A stretch of 64,000 nt of DNA from the NCBI RefSeq assembly GCF_900093605.1, contig NZ_FLYE01000046.1:124001-188000 (forward strand), in the 5' to 3' direction. Origin of the DNA: Candidatus Terasakiella magnetica. Its GTDB lineage: Bacteria > Pseudomonadota > Alphaproteobacteria > Rhodospirillales > Terasakiellaceae. Below the pieces are notes generated by a model, which was not told where the DNA came from, did no database searches, and saw only the letters and a program-made list of their open reading frames with translations. Position numbers and translations under genes: made by a program. Numbering within the stretch: position 1 is the first letter of the stretch; the number at the start of each line of letters is the position of its first letter. Positions 1 through 8,037 of this stretch are shown here, piece after piece.

Positions 1-45
1 GCTTGCTGTTGAAGCGGCACCAATTCCTGAAACTGCATCAGCCAT
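1..45 (-). CDS. flgD: FlgD hook-capping protein, N-terminal fragment
   Basis: An ATG at base 45 on the complement is preceded by AAGGAAAG with an eight-base spacer and reads MADAVSGIGAASTAS before the window ends. It starts 32 bases after the fliK stop on the same strand. In many alphaproteobacteria fliK is followed directly by flgD, the scaffold that caps the growing hook and is needed for its assembly. Only 15 residues are visible, so the identification rests on gene order and the good ribosome binding site, not on homology. Confidence 0.5.
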   Translation of the reverse strand, partial: MADAVSGIGAASTAS

Positions 46-76
46 TGTTCAATCTTTCCTTCAAATCGTTACTTTT

Positions 77-1861
77 TTACGCACTAATATCCACACCGCC
101 CCGAGAGGCTGCGCGTTCTTGAGCACGTTGGGCCAGCACTTCCATATCTGATGCCAGAAGAAGTTCTTCGTCATCATCCATAGAGTCCGCATCACCACCG
201 TTTCCACCATTGGAGGAACCGTTGGCTTGTTCACCCTGTTCGTTTTGTTTTTGCAAATCGAAGTTCATATCACCCATGTTGAGGCCCGCTTCGCTCAGTG
301 CTTTTTCAAGGTTTGAGGAGTCGTTCTTCAGCATTTGCAATGTTTCTGGACGTTCGGCAACGATGGAGGCCATCACTTTACCTGTTGAAAAGTCCAGTTG
401 AACTTCAATGCGGCCCATTTCCAGTGGCTTAAGCTGAATGTTGATACGGTCCGCACCGGCTTTTGCCGCTTTGGAAATCTCAACATGAATTTCTTCAGGT
501 TTTGCCGTTGTCTGGACAGCCGGCTTTTGTTGAGCCGCCTGTTTTGCCTGAGCTGCTTGCTGTGTTTGTTGTGCCTGTTGGGTCGTGTTCTGAGTATTGG
601 TTTGCGCCATCTCAGGGTTTACGCCTTGGGGCTGTTGGACCATGGCGGTTTTCGCCGCACCACCAGCAGCACCTTTCACATCACCAACCATATTTTGGAA
701 ATTCTGGTTTTGTGTGTTCTGGTTGTTATTTTGCTGGTTTACCTGGGCTTGTGCATTCGCCATCGCAGCCTGAGGGTTTGGCCCTTGGTTTGCGTTGGTT
801 TGCCCTGTTGTCTGCTGCTTGGTTGCGGCCAATGGATTATTGGCATCTGCGGCAACTTGGGCTGCATTGGACAGGTTTTGTGATTGTGTTGATGTCAATT
901 CAGCCGATTGGTTGGTGACATTCACATTCAGGTTTGCACGTTGGTTTGGTCCAAGTTTCTTTGAAAGGTCGCTTGCTTGGCGCTGGGCTTCTGACATCAA
1001 CTGACCTTGTAATTGCGGATCAGTATTTTGTTGATTAGCCATAGCGTTCTGATTTTGCTGAATGCCTTGCATTTGACCCTGTCCTTGAGTGGCTGCTTTA
1101 TTTTGAGCCGCACCGGATTGCCAACCTTGGGAGAACAAGTCTTTATTGTTACCCGCATTAACATCGATGTTCTGGACAGTTTGAGTTGTTTGTTTGGCAG
1201 TCGTATCGGTCATACCCGCTTTCTTTGGGTCGACCATTGCAACGATTGCCGGGTCAGCTGCCATTTGTGCAGCCGCAGCTGCGCCTTGAGCAAAGGCATT
1301 GCTGGCAGCTTGATCAGATACATTATCGCTATTGGTTGTCTGAGCAGCGCTACTTTCTGTATCGTTGCTATTTTGGTTTTGCGATCCTGTATCAGATTGA
1401 ACCTGTTCATTTGCACCTTGATCACCTGTATCGTGATCATCGCGTGAGGTATGTTGTTCACGCGGTGCAGTATCGTCTTGACGATGATCATCACGACCAT
1501 CATGGGATGCTTCCTGACGGTTATCATCAGAACGCGAATGGCGTGGTTCATCGTCACGACTATAGTCTCGATCGTCAGAACGGCTGTGGGCCGGTTCATC
1601 ATCGCGTCGCTGGGAACCCCCGGCTTCACGTTCGTCACGATAAGACTGATCATATCCACTATCGCCACCTTGGTCATAGACACCTTCGTTCTGTGACTGG
1701 TTGGCTGACATGGACATGGAGGTATTCATATTGTCAGTTCCGAACATCAAGAAGCTGGAGAACTGCGGGCCTGCAGAGCTTTGGGCTTTACCCGCGCTCT
1801 TGGCAGCCCCGGCAGCAGCGGCAGCGACGCTGTTTCGGGCTCTTACATTTAAATCATCCAT
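77..1861 (-). CDS. fliK: Flagellar hook-length control protein FliK
   Basis: FliK is the secreted ruler that stops hook growth and switches the export gate from hook to filament substrates. The C-terminal Flg_hook domain is visible at about residues 455-545 (IHVEISKAAKAG, then LKPLEMGRIEVQL, a beta-rich core ending near NMGDMNFDL). The rest is the low-complexity ruler: an Asp/Arg/His-rich stretch around residues 70-150 and a Gln/Asn-rich stretch around 220-450. At 594 residues it is somewhat longer than enterobacterial FliK, as is common in this class. It is the first gene of a minus-strand unit with a sigma-54 promoter 40 bases upstream, and flgD follows. Confidence 0.93.
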   Translation of the reverse strand: MDDLNVRARNSVAAAAAGAAKSAGKAQSSAGPQFSSFLMFGTDNMNTSMSMSANQSQNEGVYDQGGDSGYDQSYRDEREAGGSQRRDDEPAHSRSDDRDYSRDDEPRHSRSDDNRQEASHDGRDDHRQDDTAPREQHTSRDDHDTGDQGANEQVQSDTGSQNQNSNDTESSAAQTTNSDNVSDQAASNAFAQGAAAAAQMAADPAIVAMVDPKKAGMTDTTAKQTTQTVQNIDVNAGNNKDLFSQGWQSGAAQNKAATQGQGQMQGIQQNQNAMANQQNTDPQLQGQLMSEAQRQASDLSKKLGPNQRANLNVNVTNQSAELTSTQSQNLSNAAQVAADANNPLAATKQQTTGQTNANQGPNPQAAMANAQAQVNQQNNNQNTQNQNFQNMVGDVKGAAGGAAKTAMVQQPQGVNPEMAQTNTQNTTQQAQQTQQAAQAKQAAQQKPAVQTTAKPEEIHVEISKAAKAGADRINIQLKPLEMGRIEVQLDFSTGKVMASIVAERPETLQMLKNDSSNLEKALSEAGLNMGDMNFDLQKQNEQGEQANGSSNGGNGGDADSMDDDEELLLASDMEVLAQRAQERAASRGGVDISA

Positions 1862-1900
1862 GATTGCTTCCTCGCATATTCCACATGTCAGCCCTTATTT

Positions 1901-1916
1901 TGCAAGGGTCGTGCCA
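1901..1916 (-). promoter_or_regulatory. Sigma-54 (-24/-12) promoter of fliK-flgD
   Basis: The minus strand reads TGGCACG-ACCC-TTGCA, a full match to the sigma-54 consensus TGGCAC-N5-TTGCW with the required ten bases between GG and GC. It lies about 40 bases upstream of the fliK ATG. Late and middle flagellar genes in many alphaproteobacteria use RpoN with a FlbD-type activator. The activator gene is not in this window. Confidence 0.85.
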
Positions 1917-2097
1917 AAAATGATATTTTTAACTAAGTGGTTGTTTTTTAATAGTTAAAGTGGTTTTTAGGATGATGGGGATAGGGAAAAATATGCTTGT
2001 CTGAAGGCGAAGGGAAAGGATGACTAGGCAAAAAATACCAAGTCTTTTTGTAAGGAGCATGTTAGAACAAAATAGTCATTAAAGCGGGAGATGGATA

Positions 2098-2952
2098 ATG
2101 AGTGAAACACTCTTGGTGCATTTGGGCATTGTGAGAACGGGCAGTTCAAGTGTGCGCCGACTTGTGCGTGATTATTGTCAGATTAAGGGTGAAACCTGTA
2201 GCCATTTTCCTGAAACAGAGGATGAGCCTGTAACGGAGCAAACCCGTTATCTCTTCACTGAATGTCCTTATCCCTATCATCTTGATACGGATCGACACTG
2301 TCAGTATTTCACCACCATCCGCAATCCGGTTGACTCCGTTATTTCAGAGTATTTTTTCTATCTGGAACGTGAAAAACTGGATGCGAGTGTCAGTCTTGAT
2401 GACTTTATTGCTGCTTTGCCAAAGTCCTATAATAAGCAAGCGCGCTGGATTGCGGCAATTAACAGTCCTGATAAAAAACTCCATACGCTTGAGCAGCCAC
2501 GCAATATGTTTGAGCATGGTTTTTATGAGGATATTTCTGATCAGGACTTACTGATGCAGGTTCAGGCCAGTGCGGGAAAATATTTTCCATGCATCGGGCT
2601 TTTAGAGCGTATGGAAGAAAGCGCTTTTCAGATTGCGGCTAAATTTGGTTGGAGTACGGTTCCCATTTTATCGCGCATGAATGCGAGCTTTAAAGATGAA
2701 GCCTTGAAGCGGGAAAAACCGACTGAACTGCAGATTGCCAAGATCAAGGAATGTAACCGCGCTGATGACATGCTGTATCAGGCGGTGGAGCATAATTTTA
2801 ATCAGGAAATTTCGCAGATTAGAAGCACATTGGCTGAACAAATGGATTTCTATAAACAGGAATGCAAACGCCGCGATGAAGAGTTACTAAAAAAACGCAG
2901 AGAAGTGTTTGAGAAGGTCATGGATATTCCAACAGAAGGTGGCATACATTAA
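2098..2952 (+). CDS. Sulfotransferase family protein
   Basis: The protein has the two PAPS-binding signatures of carbohydrate sulfotransferases. One is a P-loop-like 5'-phosphosulfate loop near residues 8-22 (HLGIVRTGSSSVRRL). The other is a 3'-phosphate loop near residues 75-90 (FTTIRNPVDSVISEY), where Arg and Ser fit the usual RxP...S pattern. The C-terminal 50 residues are charged and probably coiled. At 284 residues it matches the Sulfotransfer_2/heparan-sulfate 2-O type. A ribosome site GGGAG precedes the ATG, and the stop overlaps the next start (TAATG), so the two genes are translationally coupled. Its place at the edge of a flagellin-glycan island suggests sulfation of a surface glycan; the substrate is inference. 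Confidence 0.7.
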   Translation: MSETLLVHLGIVRTGSSSVRRLVRDYCQIKGETCSHFPETEDEPVTEQTRYLFTECPYPYHLDTDRHCQYFTTIRNPVDSVISEYFFYLEREKLDASVSLDDFIAALPKSYNKQARWIAAINSPDKKLHTLEQPRNMFEHGFYEDISDQDLLMQVQASAGKYFPCIGLLERMEESAFQIAAKFGWSTVPILSRMNASFKDEALKREKPTELQIAKIKECNRADDMLYQAVEHNFNQEISQIRSTLAEQMDFYKQECKRRDEELLKKRREVFEKVMDIPTEGGIH

Positions 2953-4118
2953 TGATCAGGAAATGTGTCTTTCTTTCAAACGGCTTTATGGATAGCTGTA
3001 CGGGCATTCAACATAACCAGTTTGCTCAGGCCATGAAGCATAATGGTGTTGAGTTTGAATTCGTTAATGCAGCCGAACTAGGTGGCCCGCAGCTTTCTGC
3101 CTTGCTCAATGAATTGACTGAGCCACGAGATGACCATCTCTTGGTAACCTTTAATGGGCGGATTGATTTTCCAAAGCAAAAACCGGGTGGGGAGCCTTAT
3201 GAAATCCGCTGGCATCATTTGTGTTGGTTAGTGGATGATCCTGTACAGCATTTTGCCTCCCTAATTAGTCTGCCTGCCAATACGGTCATGGGGGTTGTAG
3301 AACCGTTTCATGCAGATATCTTAAAGCAGTTGGGCTGTGCGTTTAAATCGGTTCAGGTGCCTCATAGCAATCTTGATCCGCTGAATGAGATTATTCCCAT
3401 TGCCAAAAGACAGCGCCGTGTCTTATTTGCAGGCTCCATTGCGCCGCTGCCAGATTGGGCGGATATGAAACGGATAAACCCTCCACAAATCCATCCTTTT
3501 TTAGAAGCAAGCGAACAATGCGGGCAGGATCAGGCAGCTCGCCCGCAATCTGTTTTTGATGCTTTTGATCAAGCCTGTAAAGAACGCTCAATCGACCATA
3601 ATCAGTTGCCCAAACAGGTGCTTTCCGGTTTGTTGATGTTGGGCGAAATGGCTTCAAACAGTTTGGCGCGCCGCCGTGTTTTAAGAATTTTGCAAAAACA
3701 TATGCCGATTGATTTAATCGGTAATATTGATGATCCTGAACTCTTGGCTATGGATGATGTCACTTTTTTAGGGCGCAAGGACTTTCAAGAGGTTTTGGAA
3801 ATCTCTTCTCACCTAAAAGCCAATATTTGCCTGACCCCTAAATTCCCATCAGCCATAACCGAACGTATCTGGGGGGCGATTGCCTCAGGTACCCCGGCTT
3901 TTTGTAGTCTTTCAACGGGGCTGGATGAATTTGAAGAGAGTGTCTGTCAGCTGGATTTGAGCCAAAGTGATGCGACGCTGGAAGAAAAATTATTGTCCGT
4001 TTTAGAAGATGATGTGGCTTTACAAATGATGCAGGAGGGAGCCTTGGCAAAGGTTGCACCTCACCACCATTACATCCATCATGTGGCTAAAATTCTCGAT
4101 TTTTTTAATCAGGCTTAA
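2952..4118 (+). CDS. CgeB-like glycosyltransferase (GT-B type)
   Basis: This 388-residue protein resembles the spore-maturation CgeB/DUF3880 glycosyltransferases. It has an N-terminal Rossmann half with the motif WHHLCWLVDDPVQHF near residue 95, a middle region giving VLFAGSI, and a C-terminal half with FLGRKDFQEV and then a stretch ending near AITERIWGAIASGTPAF. That last stretch corresponds to the family's nucleotide-sugar-binding Glyco_trans_1_2 segment. It is coupled to the sulfotransferase gene by a one-base overlap. Its stop overlaps the stop of the convergent flagellin-like gene by three bases. It probably adds a sugar to the flagellar or surface glycan; donor and acceptor are unknown. 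Confidence 0.6.
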   Translation: MIRKCVFLSNGFMDSCTGIQHNQFAQAMKHNGVEFEFVNAAELGGPQLSALLNELTEPRDDHLLVTFNGRIDFPKQKPGGEPYEIRWHHLCWLVDDPVQHFASLISLPANTVMGVVEPFHADILKQLGCAFKSVQVPHSNLDPLNEIIPIAKRQRRVLFAGSIAPLPDWADMKRINPPQIHPFLEASEQCGQDQAARPQSVFDAFDQACKERSIDHNQLPKQVLSGLLMLGEMASNSLARRRVLRILQKHMPIDLIGNIDDPELLAMDDVTFLGRKDFQEVLEISSHLKANICLTPKFPSAITERIWGAIASGTPAFCSLSTGLDEFEESVCQLDLSQSDATLEEKLLSVLEDDVALQMMQEGALAKVAPHHHYIHHVAKILDFFNQA

Positions 4119-4858
4119 CCTTGCAAGTCAACGAAACTACCGCGCTCAAAAAAACGGGCGTTATATTGGCCGCTTGATTGGGTCTGATATTGCACAGGCG
4201 GATTGTAACTGCCTGAGGAGGCATAGTTTGAGGCTACATTGGTTGCCAGTGAGGCATTGTTACTGACATTTGTCAGGCTGCCAAAATCAATCTCGTTTCT
4301 TAAGGCTTTATCCAGTTGTTCAAGGCGATTGACCCGTTCATTGACCACATAAAGGGCATTTTCAACCCGGCGCGACGCATCTTTAATCCCCAGCTCAGAC
4401 AGCACATTGATATTGGAAAGGCCAAGGGCTTGGGCGTCAATAGCAACGCCTTTGACCTCAATCTTGCCGCCATATTCAGAAGATTGCAATTTGATGGTGC
4501 GCTCTTCTGTGCGCAACAGGCTAACAGAACCCACCTCGGCAGAATTCACAAGCCGTTCAATATTACCAAGAATAGTTGTGATCTCGGCTTGCAGGTTTAC
4601 CCGTGAGGTTTCTGGGAAACTGTTGGGTAGCGTTGTTTTATCAGCCTGTTTGACCAAGGCGTCTAAGCCTTTAACCAAGGACTGAATGACAGCGCCTTTA
4701 ACACGGGCAATTTGAGACAGGGCCTTGCTGCGACTGGGGGCGATTTGGGTTTCAAATGGCTGGCGCTGGGCAAGCGCTTTGGGCTGGCTTTTCGGTGCAG
4801 CCGTCGCGCTTGGCACATAAAGTGCGGCAGATAAATTGTCAATCGATGGGATTGCCAT
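4115..4858 (-). CDS. Flagellin-like protein lacking terminal D0 helices
   Basis: The protein is not a normal flagellin but shares its pattern. Residues about 85-120 (LQAEITTILGNIERLV, then AEVGSVSLL) mirror the D1 segment of the flagellin in this window (Q-N-D-L-R-T-Q-I then AEYQGLNLV). They are followed by a short beta segment (KIEVKGVAIDAQALGL) and a C-terminal helix (RRVENALYVVNERVNRL). The hydrophobic D0 ends needed for polymerisation are not evident, and the last 50 residues are Ser/Asn/Gln-rich. I start at ATG 4858: an in-frame GTG at 4894 lies at the expected transcription start of the TGCTATAAT promoter. Possible roles are a minor filament component, an export decoy or a glycosylation cofactor. 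Confidence 0.55.
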   Translation of the reverse strand: MAIPSIDNLSAALYVPSATAAPKSQPKALAQRQPFETQIAPSRSKALSQIARVKGAVIQSLVKGLDALVKQADKTTLPNSFPETSRVNLQAEITTILGNIERLVNSAEVGSVSLLRTEERTIKLQSSEYGGKIEVKGVAIDAQALGLSNINVLSELGIKDASRRVENALYVVNERVNRLEQLDKALRNEIDFGSLTNVSNNASLATNVASNYASSGSYNPPVQYQTQSSGQYNARFFERGSFVDLQG

Positions 4859-4896
4859 TTTAAAACAAACATCATTTATGATTTCTAGATGCACAT

Positions 4897-4905
4897 ATTA
4901 TAGCA
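4897..4905 (-). promoter_or_regulatory. Extended -10 promoter of the flagellin-like gene
   Basis: The minus strand reads TGC-TATAAT, a perfect extended -10 element, about 40 bases upstream of the ATG at 4858. No good -35 hexamer is visible at 17 bases, which is usual for extended -10 promoters. Confidence 0.5.
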
Positions 4906-4952
4906 GAAAAACGCATCTATTGGGATGTTAATCAGCAATGCTAACTTTTTCT

Positions 4953-4981
4953 TTAGAAGTTGGTGATAGTTATCTTATAGT
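4953..4981 (+). promoter_or_regulatory. Possible sigma-70 promoter of the sugar operon
   Basis: TTAGAA at 4953-4958 and TATAGT at 4976-4981 are separated by 17 bases and lie about 70 bases upstream of the first gene of the 14-gene operon. The -10 matches five of six consensus bases, the -35 only three. Confidence 0.35.
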
Positions 4982-5051
4982 GAAATGAAACACATCCGTT
5001 TCTTTAGAGGTGGCATGTGGTTTAAAAGATAAAAACAGGTAGGGTTTATAC

Positions 5052-5966
5052 GTGTATCAGGACCTATACAAAGAAGCGCTTCGCATTAGGCTTGTCGAAG
5101 AGAAAATTATCGAGCTTTACCCTTCTGACAAAATTCAAAGCCCGGTTCATATGTCTATTGGTCAAGAGGCTGTGGCAGTGGGCTGTTGTGCCGCCCTTGA
5201 AAAAGACGATCTGGTTTTTGCCACTTATCGCAGCCATGCGTTTTATTTGGCAAAAGGTGGCGATATGCCCAAAATGTTTGCTGAACTTTACGGGCGCATT
5301 GGCGGTGGTTGTAAAGGCAAGGCCGGATCCATGCATTTAGCCGCACCTGAAGCCGGCTTTATGGGTGCCTCTGCCGTTGTTGCAAGCTCAATCCCCCATG
5401 CAGCGGGCGCAGCACTGGCTGCCAAGCGCCGTGACACGGGCCAAGTTATTATGTCTGTCTTTGGGGATGGGGCAACAGAAGAAGGTGTCTGTCACGAGAC
5501 GCTAAACTTTACAGCACTACATAGCCTGCCTGTTGTTTTTATCTGCGAAGATAATGGCCTTGCGGTCCATTCTCACATTAAGGATCGCCAAGCCTATAAG
5601 CTGGAAGAACTTGCGGCTAATTACGGTATTGAAACGGTCGTGATTGAAAACGGTATGGATTTTGTCGGTGTTTATGAAACCGTTAAAAAACATGTTGATG
5701 ATGTGCGTGAAAATGCAAAGCCCGTCTTTATCGTGATCAAGACCTATCGCTATAAAGAGCATGTGGGTCCTGGTGATGATTTTAATGCAGGCTATCGCGA
5801 TGTTTGTGACTATGAAAAATGGTCAGCCCTTGACCCGTTAGTAACAGACAAAGAAACCTATATCGCCCTAAAACCTGAAGTGGATGAAGAAGTTGATGCT
5901 GCTGTACAGTTTGCTGAAAATAGCCCATGGCCGGGCCGTGATGAACTTCTAACGGATGTTTGGTAA
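5052..5966 (+). CDS. TPP-dependent dehydrogenase/acyltransferase, E1 alpha subunit
   Basis: This is a homologue of the alpha subunit of pyruvate/acetoin dehydrogenase E1. It has the phosphate-loop region YRSHAFYLAKG, the family block GKGGSMH-like GCKGKAGSMHL, and the thiamine-diphosphate motif GDGATEEG followed about 27 residues later by EDN (usually ENN). At 304 residues it is a little short of the 320-360 typical of the family. It starts at GTG 5052 behind AGGTAGGG. The beta subunit follows after 15 bases. No lipoyl E2 or E3 gene is near, so ordinary oxidative decarboxylation is unlikely. In a sugar operon a two-carbon acyl transfer to a nucleotide ketosugar is a reasonable inference, as proposed for the AviB1/AviB2 pair of avilamycin. 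Confidence 0.85.
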   Translation: MYQDLYKEALRIRLVEEKIIELYPSDKIQSPVHMSIGQEAVAVGCCAALEKDDLVFATYRSHAFYLAKGGDMPKMFAELYGRIGGGCKGKAGSMHLAAPEAGFMGASAVVASSIPHAAGAALAAKRRDTGQVIMSVFGDGATEEGVCHETLNFTALHSLPVVFICEDNGLAVHSHIKDRQAYKLEELAANYGIETVVIENGMDFVGVYETVKKHVDDVRENAKPVFIVIKTYRYKEHVGPGDDFNAGYRDVCDYEKWSALDPLVTDKETYIALKPEVDEEVDAAVQFAENSPWPGRDELLTDVW

Positions 5967-5981
5967 GGATTAAAAAAAACA

Positions 5982-7046
5982 ATGAGAACAGTTTCTTATC
6001 AGGATGCGCTTTTAGAAGCGATGAACCAAGGTTTAGATGAAAACCCCAATGCCTTTATCATGGGCCAAGGTGCAGATGATCATAAAGGTCTGTTTGGTTC
6101 CACCACAGGTATGGTTGATAAATTTGGCCCAGAGCGTGTGTTTGACACACCTTTGGCCGAAGAAGGCATTACGGGGATTGCGGTTGGCGCTGCCATGAAC
6201 GGCATGTATCCCATTACAACCCATATCCGGTCTGACTTTATGTTATTGGCGACCAACCAGATTATTAATATGGCGGCAAAATATCGCTATATGTTTGGCG
6301 GCACGACCGAGGTGCCTATGTTGATCCGCGCCATTGTCGGGCGCAGTTGGGGCCAAGGCGCACAGCATTCACAAAGCCTGCAATCGCTTTTTGCCCATAT
6401 CCCGGGTTTACATGTGATTATGCCATCAAGTTCTGAGACCATCTTGGATACTTATGCCTATGTGATGAAAAATGTAAAAGGTCCGGTGATCAGTTTTGAA
6501 CACCGCCTGCTGTATACGTTGAATTTTGAAGTTGATGATCAGGCGGTTGCCAATCAGGCTGACCCGCTTCGTGCACGCTTGTTGCGCAAAGGTAAGGATA
6601 TCACCATCGTTTCAACTTCCATCATGACATTGGAAGCCTCACGGGCGGCAAAATATCTGGCTGAAGAAGCAGGTATTGAGTGCGAGTTGATTGATCTTCA
6701 TTGCTTATCAAAAATCGATATTGATTTGATTTGTGAAAGTGTGAAAAAGACCGGGCGCTTGTTAATTGCAGATACCAGCTGGGCACCTTTTGGGGTTTGT
6801 GCAGAGATTTGTCGCCTTGTGTGTGAGCGCGATCCCTCATTGTTAAAACAAAAAGTGGAAAGCCTTTCTATGGCGCCTGCGCCTTGCCCAACAGCTAAGA
6901 CACTTGAAGATATGTATTACCCGCATTTGGGTGATTTCTGTGATACGGTTTCACGTTTGGTGAAAGGTTCACAAGATCATGGGGTGAAATTGCCGGATGA
7001 GAAATCTATGGCGGATGTGTACAAACGCTTCCGTGGACCATTTTAA
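5982..7046 (+). CDS. TPP-dependent dehydrogenase/acyltransferase, E1 beta subunit
   Basis: Residues 1-180 form the transketolase-like pyrimidine-binding domain with the catalytic glutamate region (PLAEEGITGIAVGAA) that activates thiamine diphosphate in the alpha subunit. The HSQSLQSLFAHIPGL segment is typical of E1 beta. Residues about 200-325 form the transketolase C-terminal domain (GKDITIVSTSIMTLEA). At 354 residues it is full length. It sits 15 bases behind the alpha gene and must form an alpha2beta2 enzyme with it. Everything around it is nucleotide-sugar chemistry, so the acyl acceptor is probably a sugar rather than lipoamide. Confidence 0.88.
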   Translation: MRTVSYQDALLEAMNQGLDENPNAFIMGQGADDHKGLFGSTTGMVDKFGPERVFDTPLAEEGITGIAVGAAMNGMYPITTHIRSDFMLLATNQIINMAAKYRYMFGGTTEVPMLIRAIVGRSWGQGAQHSQSLQSLFAHIPGLHVIMPSSSETILDTYAYVMKNVKGPVISFEHRLLYTLNFEVDDQAVANQADPLRARLLRKGKDITIVSTSIMTLEASRAAKYLAEEAGIECELIDLHCLSKIDIDLICESVKKTGRLLIADTSWAPFGVCAEICRLVCERDPSLLKQKVESLSMAPAPCPTAKTLEDMYYPHLGDFCDTVSRLVKGSQDHGVKLPDEKSMADVYKRFRGPF

Positions 7047-7065
7047 GAAATAAGGATTAAACAAA

Positions 7066-8037
7066 ATGCGCGTCTTAATCACAGGAATTACCGGAATGGT
7101 CGGCAGCCACTTGGCTGAATATATTCTTGAAAACCATCCTGAGGCAGAAGTCTATGGCATGGTGCGCTGGCGTAGTCCCTTGGATAATATCCAAGGTATT
7201 CTTGAGAAAGTGACTTTGGTAAATGGCGATTTGCGCGACCTAAATTCTCTTATCAAGATTATGACGGATATTAAGCCGGACCGTATTTTCCATTTAGCGG
7301 CACAATCTTATGTCACCGTGAGTTTTGATCAGCCCGCTGACACATTGGAAACCAACGTGATTGGCACGACAAACCTGATGGATGCGGTGCGTTGGGCAAA
7401 GATTGATCCGCGCATTCATATTTGTTCTTCTTCAGAAGTTTATGGTCAGGTTAAAGAAGACGAAGTGCCGATTACTGAACATAACCCCCTGCGCCCGGCA
7501 AGCCCTTATGCGGTTTCCAAAGTGGGGGAGGATATGATCTCGCTACAATATTTCCTGTCTTATGGCATCAAAACCATCCGCACGCGCATGTTTACCCATA
7601 CAGGGCCGCGCCGTGGTGATGTATTTGCTGAAAGTACATTTGCCAAACAGGTTGCAGAAATTGAAGCGGGTCTTAAGCCAAACCCTGTAAAAGTGGGCAA
7701 TCTTGATAGTGTGCGCACCATTGCAGATGTGCGCGATGCGGTGCGTGCTTATTGGTTGTTGTTAGAACATGGCGAGCCCGGTGAGGTTTATAACATCGGT
7801 GGTGAAGAGACTATGACCGTAGGCGATATTTTAGATATCTATAAGGACATGGCAACTTGTGAGATCAAACATGAAGTTGATCCCGCCCGCCTGCGTCCAT
7901 CTGATGTGACCTTACAAATTCCTGATATTTCAAAATTCCAAGAAGTTACGGGCTGGAAAGCAAAAATCCCACCGCGTAAAACCTTTGAAGATTTGTTGAA
8001 CTATCACCGCCATCTGATCAAAAAACAGAGTGTGTAA
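7066..8037 (+). CDS. GDP-mannose/GDP-heptose 4,6-dehydratase family enzyme
   Basis: This extended SDR has the nucleotide loop TGITGMVGSHL, the catalytic set CSSSEVYG (with the Glu used by 4,6-dehydratases) and YAVSK, and the GDP-binding end RLRPSDV followed by the KxxxVTGW-like FQEVTGWKA. These fit GDP-mannose 4,6-dehydratase or its GDP-heptose relatives (DmhA/WcbK). The next gene is a heptose-type sugar kinase and a matching guanylyltransferase-like gene lies at 21038, so GDP-D-glycero-D-manno-heptose is as likely a substrate as GDP-mannose. The product would be a 4-keto-6-deoxy sugar. It ends directly at the next start codon. Confidence 0.8.
   Translation: MRVLITGITGMVGSHLAEYILENHPEAEVYGMVRWRSPLDNIQGILEKVTLVNGDLRDLNSLIKIMTDIKPDRIFHLAAQSYVTVSFDQPADTLETNVIGTTNLMDAVRWAKIDPRIHICSSSEVYGQVKEDEVPITEHNPLRPASPYAVSKVGEDMISLQYFLSYGIKTIRTRMFTHTGPRRGDVFAESTFAKQVAEIEAGLKPNPVKVGNLDSVRTIADVRDAVRAYWLLLEHGEPGEVYNIGGEETMTVGDILDIYKDMATCEIKHEVDPARLRPSDVTLQIPDISKFQEVTGWKAKIPPRKTFEDLLNYHRHLIKKQSV

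Noticed and set aside
1186-1863. Long plus-strand open frame opposite fliK
   Set aside because: It mirrors the repetitive fliK reading frame, lacks a ribosome site and its protein is His/Arg-rich low complexity; the fliK domain on the other strand is clear.
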